Shown here: positions 52,316-64,000 of the stretch, in pieces
Layout: each line of letters begins with the position of its first letter
How positions within the stretch are numbered: the stretch's first letter is position 1
Assembly: GCA_012295275.1 (NCBI GenBank)
Contig: CM022672.1
Span: forward strand, 24,637,930 to 24,701,929
From: Chrysomallon squamiferum
Taxonomy: Eukaryota > Mollusca > Gastropoda > Neomphalida > Peltospiridae
DNA: 64,000 bases
Reading direction: 5' to 3'
Program-made: the position numbers and the translations under genes
Notes under the pieces: generated by a model
Database searches by the model: none
What the model saw: only the letters and a program-made list of their open reading frames with translations
What the model was told of the DNA's origin: nothing

Positions 52316-52668
52316 GCCTTTATTTTCACATGTACAAGTATATAATATATCTCACCTGAAATGTCAGGATTGATGGGAAATATGTTTTCATTTGGTAATG
52401 GAACTTTATTCATAAAATTTTGTTTGTAAAAGGAAAAGGTGCATTCTGGATCACTGAATAGTACGTGTCGTTCATCAAAGAAAGAAAAGTATATTTATTT
52501 ATTATTTATTTATTCGTTCATATATCGATCTGACTATAACTAAACAATATAGTTTATGTAAATACATTCATACATTTTTATTATAATAATAAAGGAACGT
52601 ACATTTTTTGGAGGAACTTACACCCGAACACACTAAGTAAAGTTTCCAGATTTCCGGTATCGCTAAAA
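52064..52668. promoter_or_regulatory. Divergent PGLS/CDC73 promoter region
   Basis: The start codons of PGLS (52063) and CDC73 (52669) are about 605 bases apart and diverge. CpG-containing DNA lies on the PGLS side (52060-52120). A 46-base T run (about 52269-52314) and a relic of PGLS exon 2 occupy the centre. A TTTCCGG ETS-like site is at about 52651, just before the CDC73 ATG. Confidence 0.6.
52315..52483 (-). pseudogene. Duplicated fragment of PGLS exon 2 and its downstream intron
   Basis: About 170 bases closely match 51422-51590: the 3' part of PGLS exon 2, its GTGAGATATA donor, and about 40 bases of the following intron. The reading frame is still open: [20 protein letters not shown] then [20 protein letters not shown], four substitutions against the functional exon (P to L, N to S, L to F, D to E). 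There is no acceptor at its 5' edge, so it is unlikely to be spliced in as a coding exon. It lies upstream of PGLS exon 1, inside the divergent promoter. Confidence 0.85.
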
Positions 52669-55600
52669 ATGGCTGATGTTCTAAGTATTTTGCGTCAGTA
52701 TAATGTCAACAAAAAGGAAATAATCGAAAAAGATGATCAAATTATATTTGGCGAATTTGCATGGCCAAAAGATGTTAAAACCAACTATGTTGTGTGGGGG
52801 TATGAATATTTTTTTATTTGTTTGTTTCAATGTATTCGTAATTAATAATGCCATTAAATGAATGGTTAGTTGTTACCATGATCATGTTTATGATGTTATT
52901 GTTAATTGTTATTCATTTTATTGTTTCTATGTTAGTCTTTTTAATTTTTATGACTAGATTTAAAATAAAATATACTATTCATGTTTTCTGAATTATTAAT
53001 CCCATAATACTTATGCACAATGATGCCTGTTAAGTTTCAGTCCAGCAAGATGCTTTTTTAAAAACAATGAGAATAACACAAACCTTTTGAAGTCGGACCT
53101 ATCACGTTCTTTTAATAATATTAAGTTTTTACCTTGTAACAGTTAACCTCTAAGTCCGGAAAAGAAGCAATTTACGAATAACAGTTATTTTCAGTCAGTA
53201 TTTGTTCATATATTTTAATCTGAATAATTATTAAATGTGACCATCACAGTGTTGCAGTCAGTTGTGCATAGAAGCATATGTAAGTAGTCTGTCTAGATAA
53301 TTTTATTACTTGGCTCAGATACATTATATGTCATTTTTTGGAACAGGACACTTAATGTTATATATACATATTTCATTTCATTTTTATTTGTTCCAACTTA
53401 TTGTCAGATTGTTATATTTTAATAACATGTTTTTAATGAAATTGTATGAGTACTAGCAAGAATTATGTTCAGTATTTGTTAACAGTTGTATTTTTCTCTT
53501 CAGAACTGGAAAGGATGGAATAGCTAAAGAATATTACACTCTTGATTCTATTCTCTTCCTGCTTAAAAATGTTCACTTGCAGCATCCTATGTATGTCAGA
53601 GAAGCTGTGGTAAGTAATGAAAACCACACAGTGAATTACTTTCAGATTAGAGTAAAAAGGTATAACTAATAAAGTAATATTACATTGTTTTATGTATTAA
53701 TACTTTTTAAAGAGTACCTTTTGTTTAATTAAGAAAGAGATTGACTGAAAAAAGAAAAAAAATGTAAAGTCCACCACACAGAAACTTATCTTTATACTTA
53801 AAAACAATGAACATGATCAGAAGAAGAAAACAAATAAGATAAATTAGTTTGCAATTAAAGAGTAATGATTGTTTGACTTCTTAGGTGGCTTTCAAAGATA
53901 AAAAAGGTAAAGGATTCCTCTTAAGTTTGTGTTCTTGACAAATGACTGTTCATTTTCAAGTAACTGTTGAACTGTGATTGCAGGCAGCATCAGTACATGT
54001 TGTTCGGAGGCCTGACAGAAAAGATCTTCTTTCCTATCTTAATGGAGAAACCACAACATCATCTTCCATCGATAAAAGTGCTCCTCTGGAAATATCACAG
54101 CCTATACAAGGTGAACTGTGCTTTATCAGCTTGTTTTTATTTTTTTAAATACAGATTGTAACTTCTCTCAGAGACAAAAACTAAATGATTTGGATTATTT
54201 ACATAATTAACATGAATATATTTAATAAATTAAGTAATTTCAAATTATTTTACTTCAGTTTTTCTCTCTGACTGAAAGTACAATATTTTGAAATATATAG
54301 TTTTATCATGTATATATGATGAAAAAATTAAATTGTGAGTGATAAACATTTTACAGTGAAGCGTTCAGCGGATGATGGAGGTCCAGATACAGAGAAAAAG
54401 AAACCAAGATTGGAAGTGAGTATCATGACAAGATGATGATAACATTCAGTGCACAAAGTCCTTCTACACAAAATAATTTAAATGTGTTTCAAAACAAATA
54501 AAGCCAGTCTTCTTGGACAATGAAATCTTGAAAGTAATTATTTTGTTATCTTTTTAGATGTCAAGATTATTGCAAAAAATTTTGTACTTTATTTAAGACA
54601 GCATTATTTATCACATATTAATATAAGATGTATTAAATAAAGATTTTAACTTGACAGGAAGAGCAAGTGCAGCAGGCTAAAAAGGACTGGATTTCCAAAA
54701 TTGACAGTCGTCGTGACAACTCTGTTATGCCAAGCCAACTGGGGTAGGGAAAACCAGTAACAAATTCACTTGGATTTTCTTAATTTAATTTTAATATAAA
54801 ATTTCAGTTGTGAATATGATTAAATATTTTATTTTTATTGAGTATTAAATTTTAACAGGATGAACTTACTAACAGCAGTGGACTGTATTTTTTTGTTTAG
54901 TTTTAATATAAGATTTCAGTTGTGAAGGTGGTTCAATAATTTTTTTTTACTGTCTGTTAAATTTTAACATTGTCAACTTACTAGCAGAAATGGATTGTAT
55001 GTCTCACATACCAGATATCTGACATTATTACATTTTATTTCAGTTCATCATCCCTGCATGAGGCCATGCCACTGGAAAAAATTGCTGCTATCAAGGCAAA
55101 ACGTCTTGCTATCAAAAGAACAAAAATCACATCACTTGATGATGACATACAGCCCGGACAGCTGGAACAGAGAAGTTTTGTTGATGCCGAGGTAGATGTT
55201 ACACGAGATATTGTTAGCAGAGAAAGGTTGTGGAGAACTCGAACAACGATCTTACAGAGTGTTGGCAAGGTAAACAGCTGATCAGTGAAAAAAAGGTCTT
55301 GGTAGATAAGACCAGTTGGTGTTTGACATGATAATGTTAGAGGTAGAACTTAAAGAAAGTGTTGAATGGAATTTTGTATTTCTTATTAGGTACACTCTGA
55401 AAAAGTAACTGCTGTCATTATGTCACACACATATGCAGGCATGCAAACTTACACACACATTTGAGTTTTTTAAATAAGAAAATAAATTTTTGTCAGTGAC
55501 ACTTACAATTTTTTAAATTTGATTAACGGAACAGATATTTGTTATTGAAGCTTTTTTCTTTCTTTTTTTTTTTTAGTTTTCGTTTGTGGCATTTTGTAGA

Positions 55601-58600
55601 TACAAAGTATGTTATATAAGTCTGTTAGTATAAAGTATTTTCATAAAAATGTTCTTTATTTCAGCAATTTGCCAAGAACATATTCAGCATTTTGCAGTCC
55701 ATCAAAGCCAGGGAAGAAGGCTCAAACCGACACCAAAGCCAAACAACAAACACACCCTCAGTTGTAAGAGCTTTTAATACTAATAATGTGTTAATAAAAC
55801 AAAACTGTTTTTCCTAGAAGTAAATTCTTTTCATAGAGCTATTTGTTGTTGTGTCTTATCATTACTTGTTTCATTATTGGAATTATTGTTTATGGTGACA
55901 TTTGTTAATGTTGATTTTAAATTGTTCATAATTGTTTTGTTTTTTTGGTATGTATGAAATTCTTTATAGATCAAGAAGGTAAACTTAATTAAGGCACAAT
56001 AGATAGAAATTCAGGTTAACTTTATTAGAAACAAATCTCAGGTTCATATTTATAGATATTTCTTTGTTATTTTTACCATTTTGTCACTTAACCAAAATTT
56101 CCCTTGTGTAATATTTGTGGATATTGTGATAATGTATTACAGGCTGCACCAAAACCACAACCAACTGTTGGGTATAACAGATACGATCAGGAAAGGTTCA
56201 AGGGAAATCAAGGTAGATTATCAATTTATATTTTGAGCCATATTGGCAAATTATTTAAATAATTTGTATTTTGTAACATAACTTTCCTTGAATGACTATT
56301 TAAATGTATAAATTCTGGAAGATTGTTATTTTGGATTGAGAATTTTTTGAAAAGTGAATCAGACATGTATTTTATGCAACATAACAGTGACATTATTTTT
56401 GTAACAATGTCATTTAGAAAAAGGTTGAGAATATTGTTAAAAATGTCATTTAACATATTTTCATTTTAAAGGCTTATTTCTCTTTCAGAAACTGAGGGTT
56501 TTAAGATTGACACCATGGGCACATACCATGGAATGACACTGAAGTCTGTGACAGAAGGTGCATCAGCTCGCAAACCAACTCCACAACCACAACCACCACA
56601 GCAGCAAGTATCCAGACCTATTGTCCAGGCAAGACCACCACCAAACCAGAAAAAAGGTACAAAATTTAATCATACTGGTGCCATCTAGCAAAGTAATTTT
56701 TAACATAAATGTTTAATGATATTGTTCTTCAAAAAACAACTTTTTACCTTTTGAATCAAAAACAGTTTAAAAACTTGATGACTACATGCAAGTAAATATT
56801 AAAGTGAATTTCACTGGTTACCTTTTTAGCAGTATCCACATATGGAATAAAGAAAAAAAAAAAAAAAAAAATCATTAACAGACTATAAAATGTTAAATTC
56901 ATGGTTAGCCATGGTACTATAATTCATGGAATAAATAAATATTTCCACATCTAAATTGAAAAGACTGTTACTTCAGAATTGAACTAAAATTGTGACAAAT
57001 GTATTTTGCATTTGTCAAGGCTCAAGGACACCTATAGTCATCATCCCTGCAGCAGCAACATCACTCATCACAATGTTCAATGCAAAAGAGGTTCTTCAAG
57101 ATCTGAAGTGAGTTTTCATTACAGTGTTCAAAAGTTCTTAAAGTGTTTGTTTATATCAATTACTGCTTTCCACATAAATTAAAATGTTAAAAAGAAAATT
57201 TAAAACTAATTTTGTTATATACTATTTACTTTTGATATTTCAGTTTAAAGAAACATGTGAGGCATTGTGCTTGATATTCAGCAGTAAAAGATGTTGCAAA
57301 ATCAGTGACAGAAAATAATGCTCTACAATTTGTACACATGACATTCCCCTTGTAATTTCAAATTCTCCTCACCTGTAATAACTGATACCTCATGTTTGTC
57401 TGTGTTATTTCAGATTTGTGAGCACAGAAGAGAAGAAAGGTCAGGGTGTTAAGAGAGATAATGAAGTTCTTATACAGAGACGGAAAGACGGAGGTTTAAC
57501 TGTGCCGTACAGAATCATCGACAACCCTCTCAAACTGCAGCAAGATGACTGGTGAGCATTGTGAAAATTACATTCTGAACTAATATGAATATATTACTAA
57601 ATATATGTGGATAAATTAAGTTTTAAATATATTAAAAATAAAATTGTTTTAAATGAACATTTATATCGAAACTATTATAAGTGTGTATGATATTAATTTT
57701 GGATGAATGGTTTTGAAAAATTATAAACTGGTCCTCAAAATAACACTGTTATCAGACATCTGAAAGCAGAGAAGACCACTTTTTCTTATTTCATTGTAAC
57801 TATAAAGTTTTAATTTTTTTTAACTAATTTTTTTAAAAATATTTAAATTCCAGGGAGCGTGTGGTAGCTGTTTTTGTGCAGGGTCCGGCATGGCAGTTTA
57901 AGGGATGGCCATGGAATGGGAATCCTGTTGAAATTTTTTCAAAAAGTGAGTCTGTCTCTTTAAACTACTTAAATTAAACACTTTTGAATACTGGTGAAGT
58001 TCACACAGGATGACATCTAAGACATTACAACCTTTCACAGATATAATTAATGTTCATATCCGTAACTGTAGTGGTTTGTGACTGCTGCACTGTAATGAGG
58101 CTTTCTTAAACTTACAGTTTTAGTAATAGTCTCATTCACAAACACACTGTCCAGTCTCATTTATATTTGTTGTGTTAAAATAAATTATGAAAATTTTGTA
58201 TATAGTATTTTAAAATAAGTTATGAAAATGTTGTATAATGTATGTAAAATTAAGTCACTGAAACGTTATCTGTATCAGAAGAAAATGTTAACAAAATTAT
58301 TATTAATTCAGTCATTGTAAATAAGCTTTTATAAGAAATAATTTGTATTGTTTATGAATTTAGAATTTTAAATAAATCAGAAAAGAAATAACTGCAGAAA
58401 TTCTGTATACATTTTTAGTAGAAAAAACAAAATTTTCATCTTTTTTCTTTAAATGTTGTTTTATTAGTTAAAGCATTCCATCTGAAGTGGGCGGAGCTAC
58501 CTCTGGACAACAACGTTAAGAAGTGGGCAGTTCATGTCATTGCACTTGACCGACACAAACGTCACTTAGATCGAGCCAACCTGCAGCAGTTCTGGGAACA

Positions 58601-59057
58601 CCTTGACAGGTAATAAATCTTAGTTTATTCTACTTTTCTTAGTTTACTCTACATTAAAATAGGTATGTAATTTAATTTAAAATACCCATCTTTTTGTTCT
58701 TTTCTTTACCTATCTTCAAAACTAAAATAAAAATAAAAAATCTTTTTAAATTGTTTAAAATACTTCTTTTTCCTCCTATTTCATAAAATGTTTATAATAT
58801 ATAAACAAATGTTGGCTTCTGATTCAAATCAAAACAGTTTCTAGACAATCAGTATGTATGAAAATGTTGGTGTTAATATGGAAATTGTGTTTATTTTAAA
58901 AAATGCACAATTTAGTTGACAGAAAAATTTACTTAGATGATCTATTTCAGAATGGTAACTAAAAATTTTGTAAACCAGTTTTAACAATTTTTATTTATTT
59001 AATTTTTTTTTTTTTTTCAGATATCTGTTGAAATACAAGCCACACTTGAGGTTCTAG
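52669..59057 (+). CDS. CDC73: CDC73 / parafibromin, Paf1 complex subunit
   Basis: Nuclear Paf1-complex subunit that links RNA polymerase II elongation to histone H2B ubiquitination, H3K4 methylation and 3'-end formation. Exons: 52669-52799, 53504-53609, 53984-54110, 54357-54415, 54658-54743, 55044-55269, 55665-55763, 56143-56212, 56489-56656, 57020-57107, 57414-57551, 57854-57945, 58468-58609, 59021-59057; 1,569 nt, 522 residues (human 531), every junction in phase. N-terminal domain: [55 protein letters not shown]. Bipartite nuclear signal [19 protein letters not shown] at 123-141. Central [20 protein letters not shown] and [21 protein letters not shown]-terminal Ras-like domain about 358-522, with [14 protein letters not shown] and ending KYKPHLRF. 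The GWPW loop lacks about five residues found in human. Confidence 0.98.
54789..55001 (+). repeat. Imperfect ~112-bp tandem duplication in CDC73 intron 5
   Basis: 54789-54890 and 54901-55001 share TTTTAATATA(A/G)(A/G)ATTTCAG, TTAAATTTTAACA, AACTTACTA and GCAG(T/A)GGA-like blocks in the same order, with scattered substitutions. Each copy carries an acceptor-like ATTTCAG. The duplication ends about 40 bases before the true acceptor at 55043. Confidence 0.7.
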
Positions 59058-60872
59058 TCAAAGAAATTTGTTAACAGTGTATCTACTGAGTATTGTTTAT
59101 CCCATACCTATCTTTCAGGCAGGAACTGACTAAGACATTATTTCAGCATCTTGTCAGAAATACCTCTTGATACATCCAGTGTTTGGTTTCGCTTTGTTAC
59201 ATTTGTATTGAAATGAAATTGTTAGAATTAACAGGCAGTTTGAAATACGCCTGTAAAATTTGATAGATAATCCAAATGACTGCATGAATTATTATTGAAA
59301 ATGTATTTTACCTTGGATTTTGTTCTTTTAAAAATAAGAAAAGAAGTTGGAATTAATTGGTTGTGGGTGATAAATGTTGTCTGTTCTTTTTACTTTTTGA
59401 AAAGTGAATATTAACAGTAATATTGACTAACTTCTGATATAAGCAGTATTTTGGTGGAATTAAATTGGAAAAATTGTTACATGATCATTGATGAGACTTC
59501 TAACATAAATGACTAAATCTTGTATTGATCGAAGATATGATCAAGATTCTAAACATTTATTCAGTAAATTATTGCATCAGGGATAATTTTTTCATGGTTT
59601 AAAATGTTTACCAATTATTAAAAAATAGATTCTTCTTGGGCAATCCAGTTCTAACAATAATTTGTAAAATACGTACAGAGAAATGTAAATATGTAGGTAA
59701 AGTATGAATCTATGATACAAAAGTTAAAAATGTAAAAACGGGAAACTAGAAGTAATGACTATTAAGTAAGATTGATGAAAACTTTATTAACATGTAAGAG
59801 TTTTGTACATATTTATATATTAATGTACTGTTGGACAACATGTAGAAATATACATAATTGTTTGTGATGATACATTATGTTAAGATTGAATGTATTCTCC
59901 CTGAATGAGAAAAATTAATTGTAAATAATAAATATCGACCACATTTTGTTGTTTTGTATTATTTTTATATATCAGTTGTTTGATTTACCGTTTACTTAGA
60001 AATAGTGTAGTTCCATAATTATTAAGCTCATATGTATATGTATATATGTATCAACAAAAACATGGGGAAAAGCTTGGAGTTCATATCGAAAAAAAATAAA
60101 ATAAAATAAAATAAAATAAAAAAGAATTCAAAACCCCATACTTCTGAACCTCTAGATAATTCACTTTAAGTAGACATCAAAATATGTCACGTTTACTTCT
60201 TTAAAAAATAAATTCACCAATTTTTTATCCCTATTTTAGTCTTATAGCATAATTATAAGTATCTTAAAGGAAACCTGTTATTTGCACATTGTTATATCTT
60301 TGGTTATTAAATGTCTTTCCATCTTTCCAGTTGTTTTAAACAGATAAATTGTGAAACTGCCATACATAATCCAGGCTGGATAAGGTCGTTGTACATCACA
60401 TTTACTTTTGGATTATTGTTACTTTAAATATTTTTATTATAAAAATAAATTGTTATATACATTTACATAACTTTTGAAATAATTTGTAGTCATTTTATTT
60501 CTGTTTTATTTGTTTTAACATTTAAAGAGGTGGGGCTGTCTACCTGTGTTTTGGACATACTACAATGAATGTGTTAATAAGCTATAATTTTAATATTTGT
60601 TTTAATAATATATTAATTAAATGTAATTTAGATTTTAATTTTTTTTTAGTTTTAGATATTCCTCCCCAAAAGAAAACTAATACAAACAAAAAAAAAAAAG
60701 ATAAAAAAAGAAACAACAACAACAACAACAACAACAATAATAATAATAATGAAATAAATAAAATTACAACAACAAAAAAGTTATTTAAAAACAAAATGCA
60801 GCAAATATTAATAAACAGGTATATTGAAATATTTAATATAAAATTCTGTCAACATTCAAAATGATTCCAGCA
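59058..60872 (+). other. CDC73 3' UTR and following DNA
   Basis: A plus-strand AATAAA at 59927-59932 followed by a GT/T-rich stretch (TTTTGTTGTTTTG) is a good poly(A) site, giving a 3' UTR of about 0.9 kb. Beyond it are an AAAAT run (about 60090-60122) and an AAC/AAT simple repeat (60713-60750). No gene seen. Confidence 0.55.
59927..59932 (+). terminator. Probable CDC73 polyadenylation signal
   Basis: AATAAA followed within 30 bases by a GU-rich element; position consistent with a normal-length 3' UTR. Confidence 0.5.
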
Positions 60873-61342
60873 TGTTTTGTTTTTCACGGTCCAAGAGAGA
60901 TAACTCAATTTAATAGAAAGACTGAGTCCCCATAAACTACTAAAAGATTACAAAAAAAAAAAAAAAAAATACCCAAATAAATATAATCAACAAAAGTAAA
61001 ATCTATTTTGTGTTTCACGGTCTAAGAGAGATAACTCTATTTTATGTTGATTAAAATTAATAAAAAGACTGAGTCCCCATAAATAACTAAAAGTTCACAA
61101 AAAAAAAGAAAAGAAAAAAGTTACCCTAATGATAATCAGTAAAAGCAAAATCTATTTTGTGTTTCGCGGTCTATTTTAATTCGATTTAATAGAAAGACTG
61201 AGTCCCCATAAACTACTTTAAGTTTACAAAAAAAAAAAAAAAAAAAAAAAAGCAAAATCTATTTTGTGGTTCACGATCTAAGAGAGATAACTCTATTTTA
61301 ATTCGATTTAATAGAAAGATTGAGTCCCCAAAAACTACTAAA

Positions 61343-61381
<39 letters not shown>

Positions 61382-61416
61382 ACCCCAAATAAAGATAATC
61401 GATAAAAGCAAAATCT
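60873..61416 (+). repeat. Four-copy tandem repeat, ~107-156 bp units
   Basis: Units begin at about 60873, 61005, 61154 and 61261, each opening with a TTTTGT(G)(T/G)TTC(A/G)CG(G/A)T block. Three of them then carry AAGAGAGATAACTC; unit 3 lacks it. All carry A(G)A(C/T)TGAGTCCCCA(T/A)AAA and ACTAAAAGTTTA-like blocks, a long A run of variable length, and end in AAAGCAAAATCT or a near copy. Length differences come mainly from the A runs and the shortened unit 3. No coding potential was seen. It could be a minisatellite or a tandem array of a non-autonomous element. Confidence 0.85.
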
Positions 61417-64000
61417 GAAATATTAAAAAATGTTTGATTTCTTAGTATTTTAAAAAATTAAACGAAAATACACCACTAAAACGGTTTTGCTGATATAGTT
61501 TATTTATTTATTTTGTTACATAATACAACTAGTTGCATTCCCCAGATTCTGTTGAATAGCGACTATGATCATTTATATAATTATTTTGTTGAATTTATTA
61601 AATCTAGTTACAATTTTTAACACATATAGACAAAATTAAATGTATTCGGCATTAGCTAATGATAATATAAAGTTTTGTATTGCCTTAACTTAATTAAGTC
61701 TTAAGATTAATTAATGAATTTATTATTAATTTTTTTTTCTTAAGTAGAAAATTATTTTTGCCTTGGTAAACAGAATCATCAGAATTATAGTTTAAAAAAA
61801 AATAAAAAATTCTACGACACTTCGGATAGAACATTAATATGGTGGAAAAGGATTTAATCTACTTCTCTCATTAGGTCAACAGCAAGATTGTCTAACACAA
61901 ATGATGATGTTATTTAAGATAACCAATACTATATGTTGATTATTGCATTTTTACATATTCAGCGTTATATTTGCTGACATTACACTGTGTTATATTCTGT
62001 TTATATTCAGACAAGATTGTGCTTTCGCTACTTAAGGTTAGCCTGAAACAGAAAATAGACATTGTGTCTGACATCCATACAGCACAATGGAAATGCATGA
62101 AGGTCATGTTTTTTGTTTGTTACTAATTATATCAATCTCTTACTTCACAGAAGCAGTTAACACTTCATCTTGTTAAACTTGATTGAACAATGGCTCATCT
62201 AAGCCCCCCCATCTCTTTTACTACAAGTCACTTTGTTTACTGATCTTGTTTTTATTTTATTAAATGCATGTGAATAAAGCTGTTACACATCTAGCAACAT
62301 CAACAATACTGGAATATTATTTTAGAAAAATAAAAAAAAAAAAAAAAATAAAAATAAATAAATAAATAAACCCTGCTGTGAAATATATTTTTATTTGTAA
62401 AAATAATAATAATACAAATACACAATAAAAATTGTTATTAATGGAAAGCAAAATGTAGGTAAATAATTGCTTGTGATATTTTTATTAGCGATGAACAGAC
62501 ATAATTTGTATCAAGCAACTGATAAAACATTTATAACAACAGCAGTTAGAATAGCTAGGTTCTTATAAACTCTCATTTTATAATTCTAAAATTTGATGTT
62601 TATATTTAAACAGAAAACTTTGAGAACAGTTTAGTAATAAATTATCTTCTTTGAAGTTCTTTTATCAGTAATTTTCAAACTGAACTATATTTCTGTTGAT
62701 AATGAATAACATTTTGATAAATTTATCAAATTTTGGCATAAAATTTTCTTTAGGTTTACCTTTGTTAATCCTATTATTATTAGCCAACAGTAATCATATA
62801 TAATAGTAACAATAGTTTTGTTTTTGTTTTGTACCCTAAAGTAAACCTGATTATTTATTTATGTCAAGAAAATTGTGTAAACAAGATGTATACATTAAAG
62901 AATGCCATTGACTGGACACAGAAAGTGAAGAAATAAAAAAACCCCAGAAAATGTCAAATTATAAAAATGACATAACTCACCATTGTAAAAGAAAATGTTC
63001 TGAAGTAGAAACAATTAACTACGAAATCACAAATGCATTCTTTAAATGAAAACTGTTTCAGATAGCACTAAATCATTTTAATTTAAATGTATAAAAGCAC
63101 TTGTATTTTTAATAAATTTTAATTTGAGCAAAAAAAAAAAAAAATCTGAAATAAGACATAACCAACAGCAACATCATTTTTGTTGTCCAAATAACTGTAA
63201 AAGTCTTCCTCAAAATATAAATTTATTTATTTCAAAAATAAAATAGTTAGCCTCTTAAAAATAGAATTAGTACACCATTTAAAAAAAAAACCTTCTAAAA
63301 ACCCCATTGAAATGAGTAATTTGCTAAAGCTGTGCTAAATCAGTTTCATTTGGTGAATTAAAAGGATTAATATAACATTTTAGTTGATTTGCATGTTGTT
63401 TGTTATATTGACAAAAGCAGTCTCTAAATATCAATCTCTGAATCTAGAATAATACAGTTTTGATAATACTCTGCTTTTTGTGCACTTGTTAGGTACTATA
63501 ATGAATAAAATCTGATGGTTTATGAAAGAAAAACCTAAATATACCCAGAATGAAAATGATTTAAACAGTTTGACTTACTGAAAGACATCGAGTGAGATTT
63601 AAAATGATTTATTTGCAAAAAATGTAGCTAAATCTTAAAATCACATTATAAAAATATAAACAGTATTTTCTGGCAGGTATAGTGAGTGGGTCAGTGCTGA
63701 AAAGCATTACAACTTCCTATCCAAACATTACCTTTCACTAAATACTGTCAGTGTTAATGTTGAGAAAACAATGAAAAAAGAACAGAATCCAAAGTGAACA
63801 GATGCTTGTAAAAATTTCAGTTTTCAGGTAACTGAAGCCTTACAAAAATTCTAGTAATACAGTCTTATAAATTAAATTTGAAGCTTGATACTATACAAAA
63901 AAATTTGATTGTCAAAAATTTGAGAAAGTAAAAAGCTAGTCACATGAATGAATCTATTGCGATCTTGATCATTAAAATGTAGATTAATAATATCATTTTT
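61417..64000. other. Unassigned AT-rich DNA to window end
   Basis: No exon supported by splice sites plus homology on either strand. Contains A runs (62332-62348, 63130-63144) and AAT/AAAT repeats. The part from about 62040, slightly richer in mixed sequence, could be the 3' UTR of a gene lying beyond the window, but nothing decides that. Confidence 0.4.

Noticed and set aside
52231-52413. Open frame [18 protein letters not shown] as a separate PGLS gene or alternative exon
   Set aside because: No acceptor at its 5' edge and it stops in intron-derived sequence; better explained as a duplicated exon fragment.
60565-60864. 99-codon ORF with poly-Asn
   Set aside because: Driven by an AAC/AAT simple repeat and A runs; no conserved domain.
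1-64000. CRISPR arrays, operons, ribosome binding sites, prophage or insertion sequences
   Set aside because: Sequence is intron-bearing animal DNA; repeats present are microsatellites and one minisatellite-like array without spacers.
1-64000. tRNA, rRNA or snRNA genes
   Set aside because: I looked for tRNA B-box-like GGTTCRANYCC and other hallmark segments and saw no convincing match; a covariance-model scan would be decisive.
1-64000. Autonomous transposons or endogenous viral copies
   Set aside because: No reverse transcriptase, transposase, integrase or capsid-like reading frame was recognised on either strand.

Overview
This is animal nuclear DNA: AT-rich (roughly 70% by eye), dense in homopolymers and microsatellites, with short coding exons, GT-AG introns and six recognisable protein-coding genes that all resemble metazoan proteins. 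The host is most likely a lophotrochozoan, probably a mollusc. The support is modest: compact gene order and scattered copies of a GGGAGATAACTC-type motif that I associate with mollusc genomes. I cannot name the species.

Layout. (1) 3486-25344, minus: a single-domain hexokinase with ten common coding exons (3486-8017) and three separate candidate first coding exons (25270-25344, 17888-18109, 15471-15575). All three end in phase 0 and can join the same acceptor. The middle one has a TATA box and encodes an unusual hydrophobic N-terminus. (2) 26010-32505, plus: an Abraxas/Abro1-type scaffold of the BRCC36 deubiquitinase, divergent from hexokinase. It ends in S-P-V-F, which fits a BRCA1-BRCT-binding C-terminus. 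(3) 34160-34940: promoter-like motifs and an orphan terminal-exon-like ORF of unknown identity. (4) 37271-43180, plus: a CLAMP-domain, CABCOCO1-like ciliary protein with two possible N-termini. (5) 44931-48329, minus: GATD3/ES1, with a probable mitochondrial presequence. (6) 49598-52063, minus: 6-phosphogluconolactonase, with a frame gap between its first two exons and a duplicated piece of its second exon upstream. (7) 52669-59057, plus: CDC73/parafibromin, complete and divergent from (6). (8) 59058-64000: 3' UTR, a four-copy tandem repeat and unassigned AT-rich DNA.

Hexokinase makes glucose 6-phosphate, and 6-phosphogluconolactonase is the second step of the oxidative pentose-phosphate pathway, so two linked carbohydrate enzymes share the window; nothing indicates co-regulation. 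Hexokinase/Abraxas and PGLS/CDC73 are head-to-head pairs separated by about 0.6-0.7 kb. CABCOCO1-like and GATD3 are tail-to-tail.

The most notable observations are the three-way hexokinase N-terminus, a perfect 41-bp inverted copy of Abraxas coding sequence inside a hexokinase intron, the Abraxas C-terminal motif combination, and the PGLS exon duplication and frame gap. All exon borders were read by eye from splice consensus, codon phase and homology; no transcript data were available.
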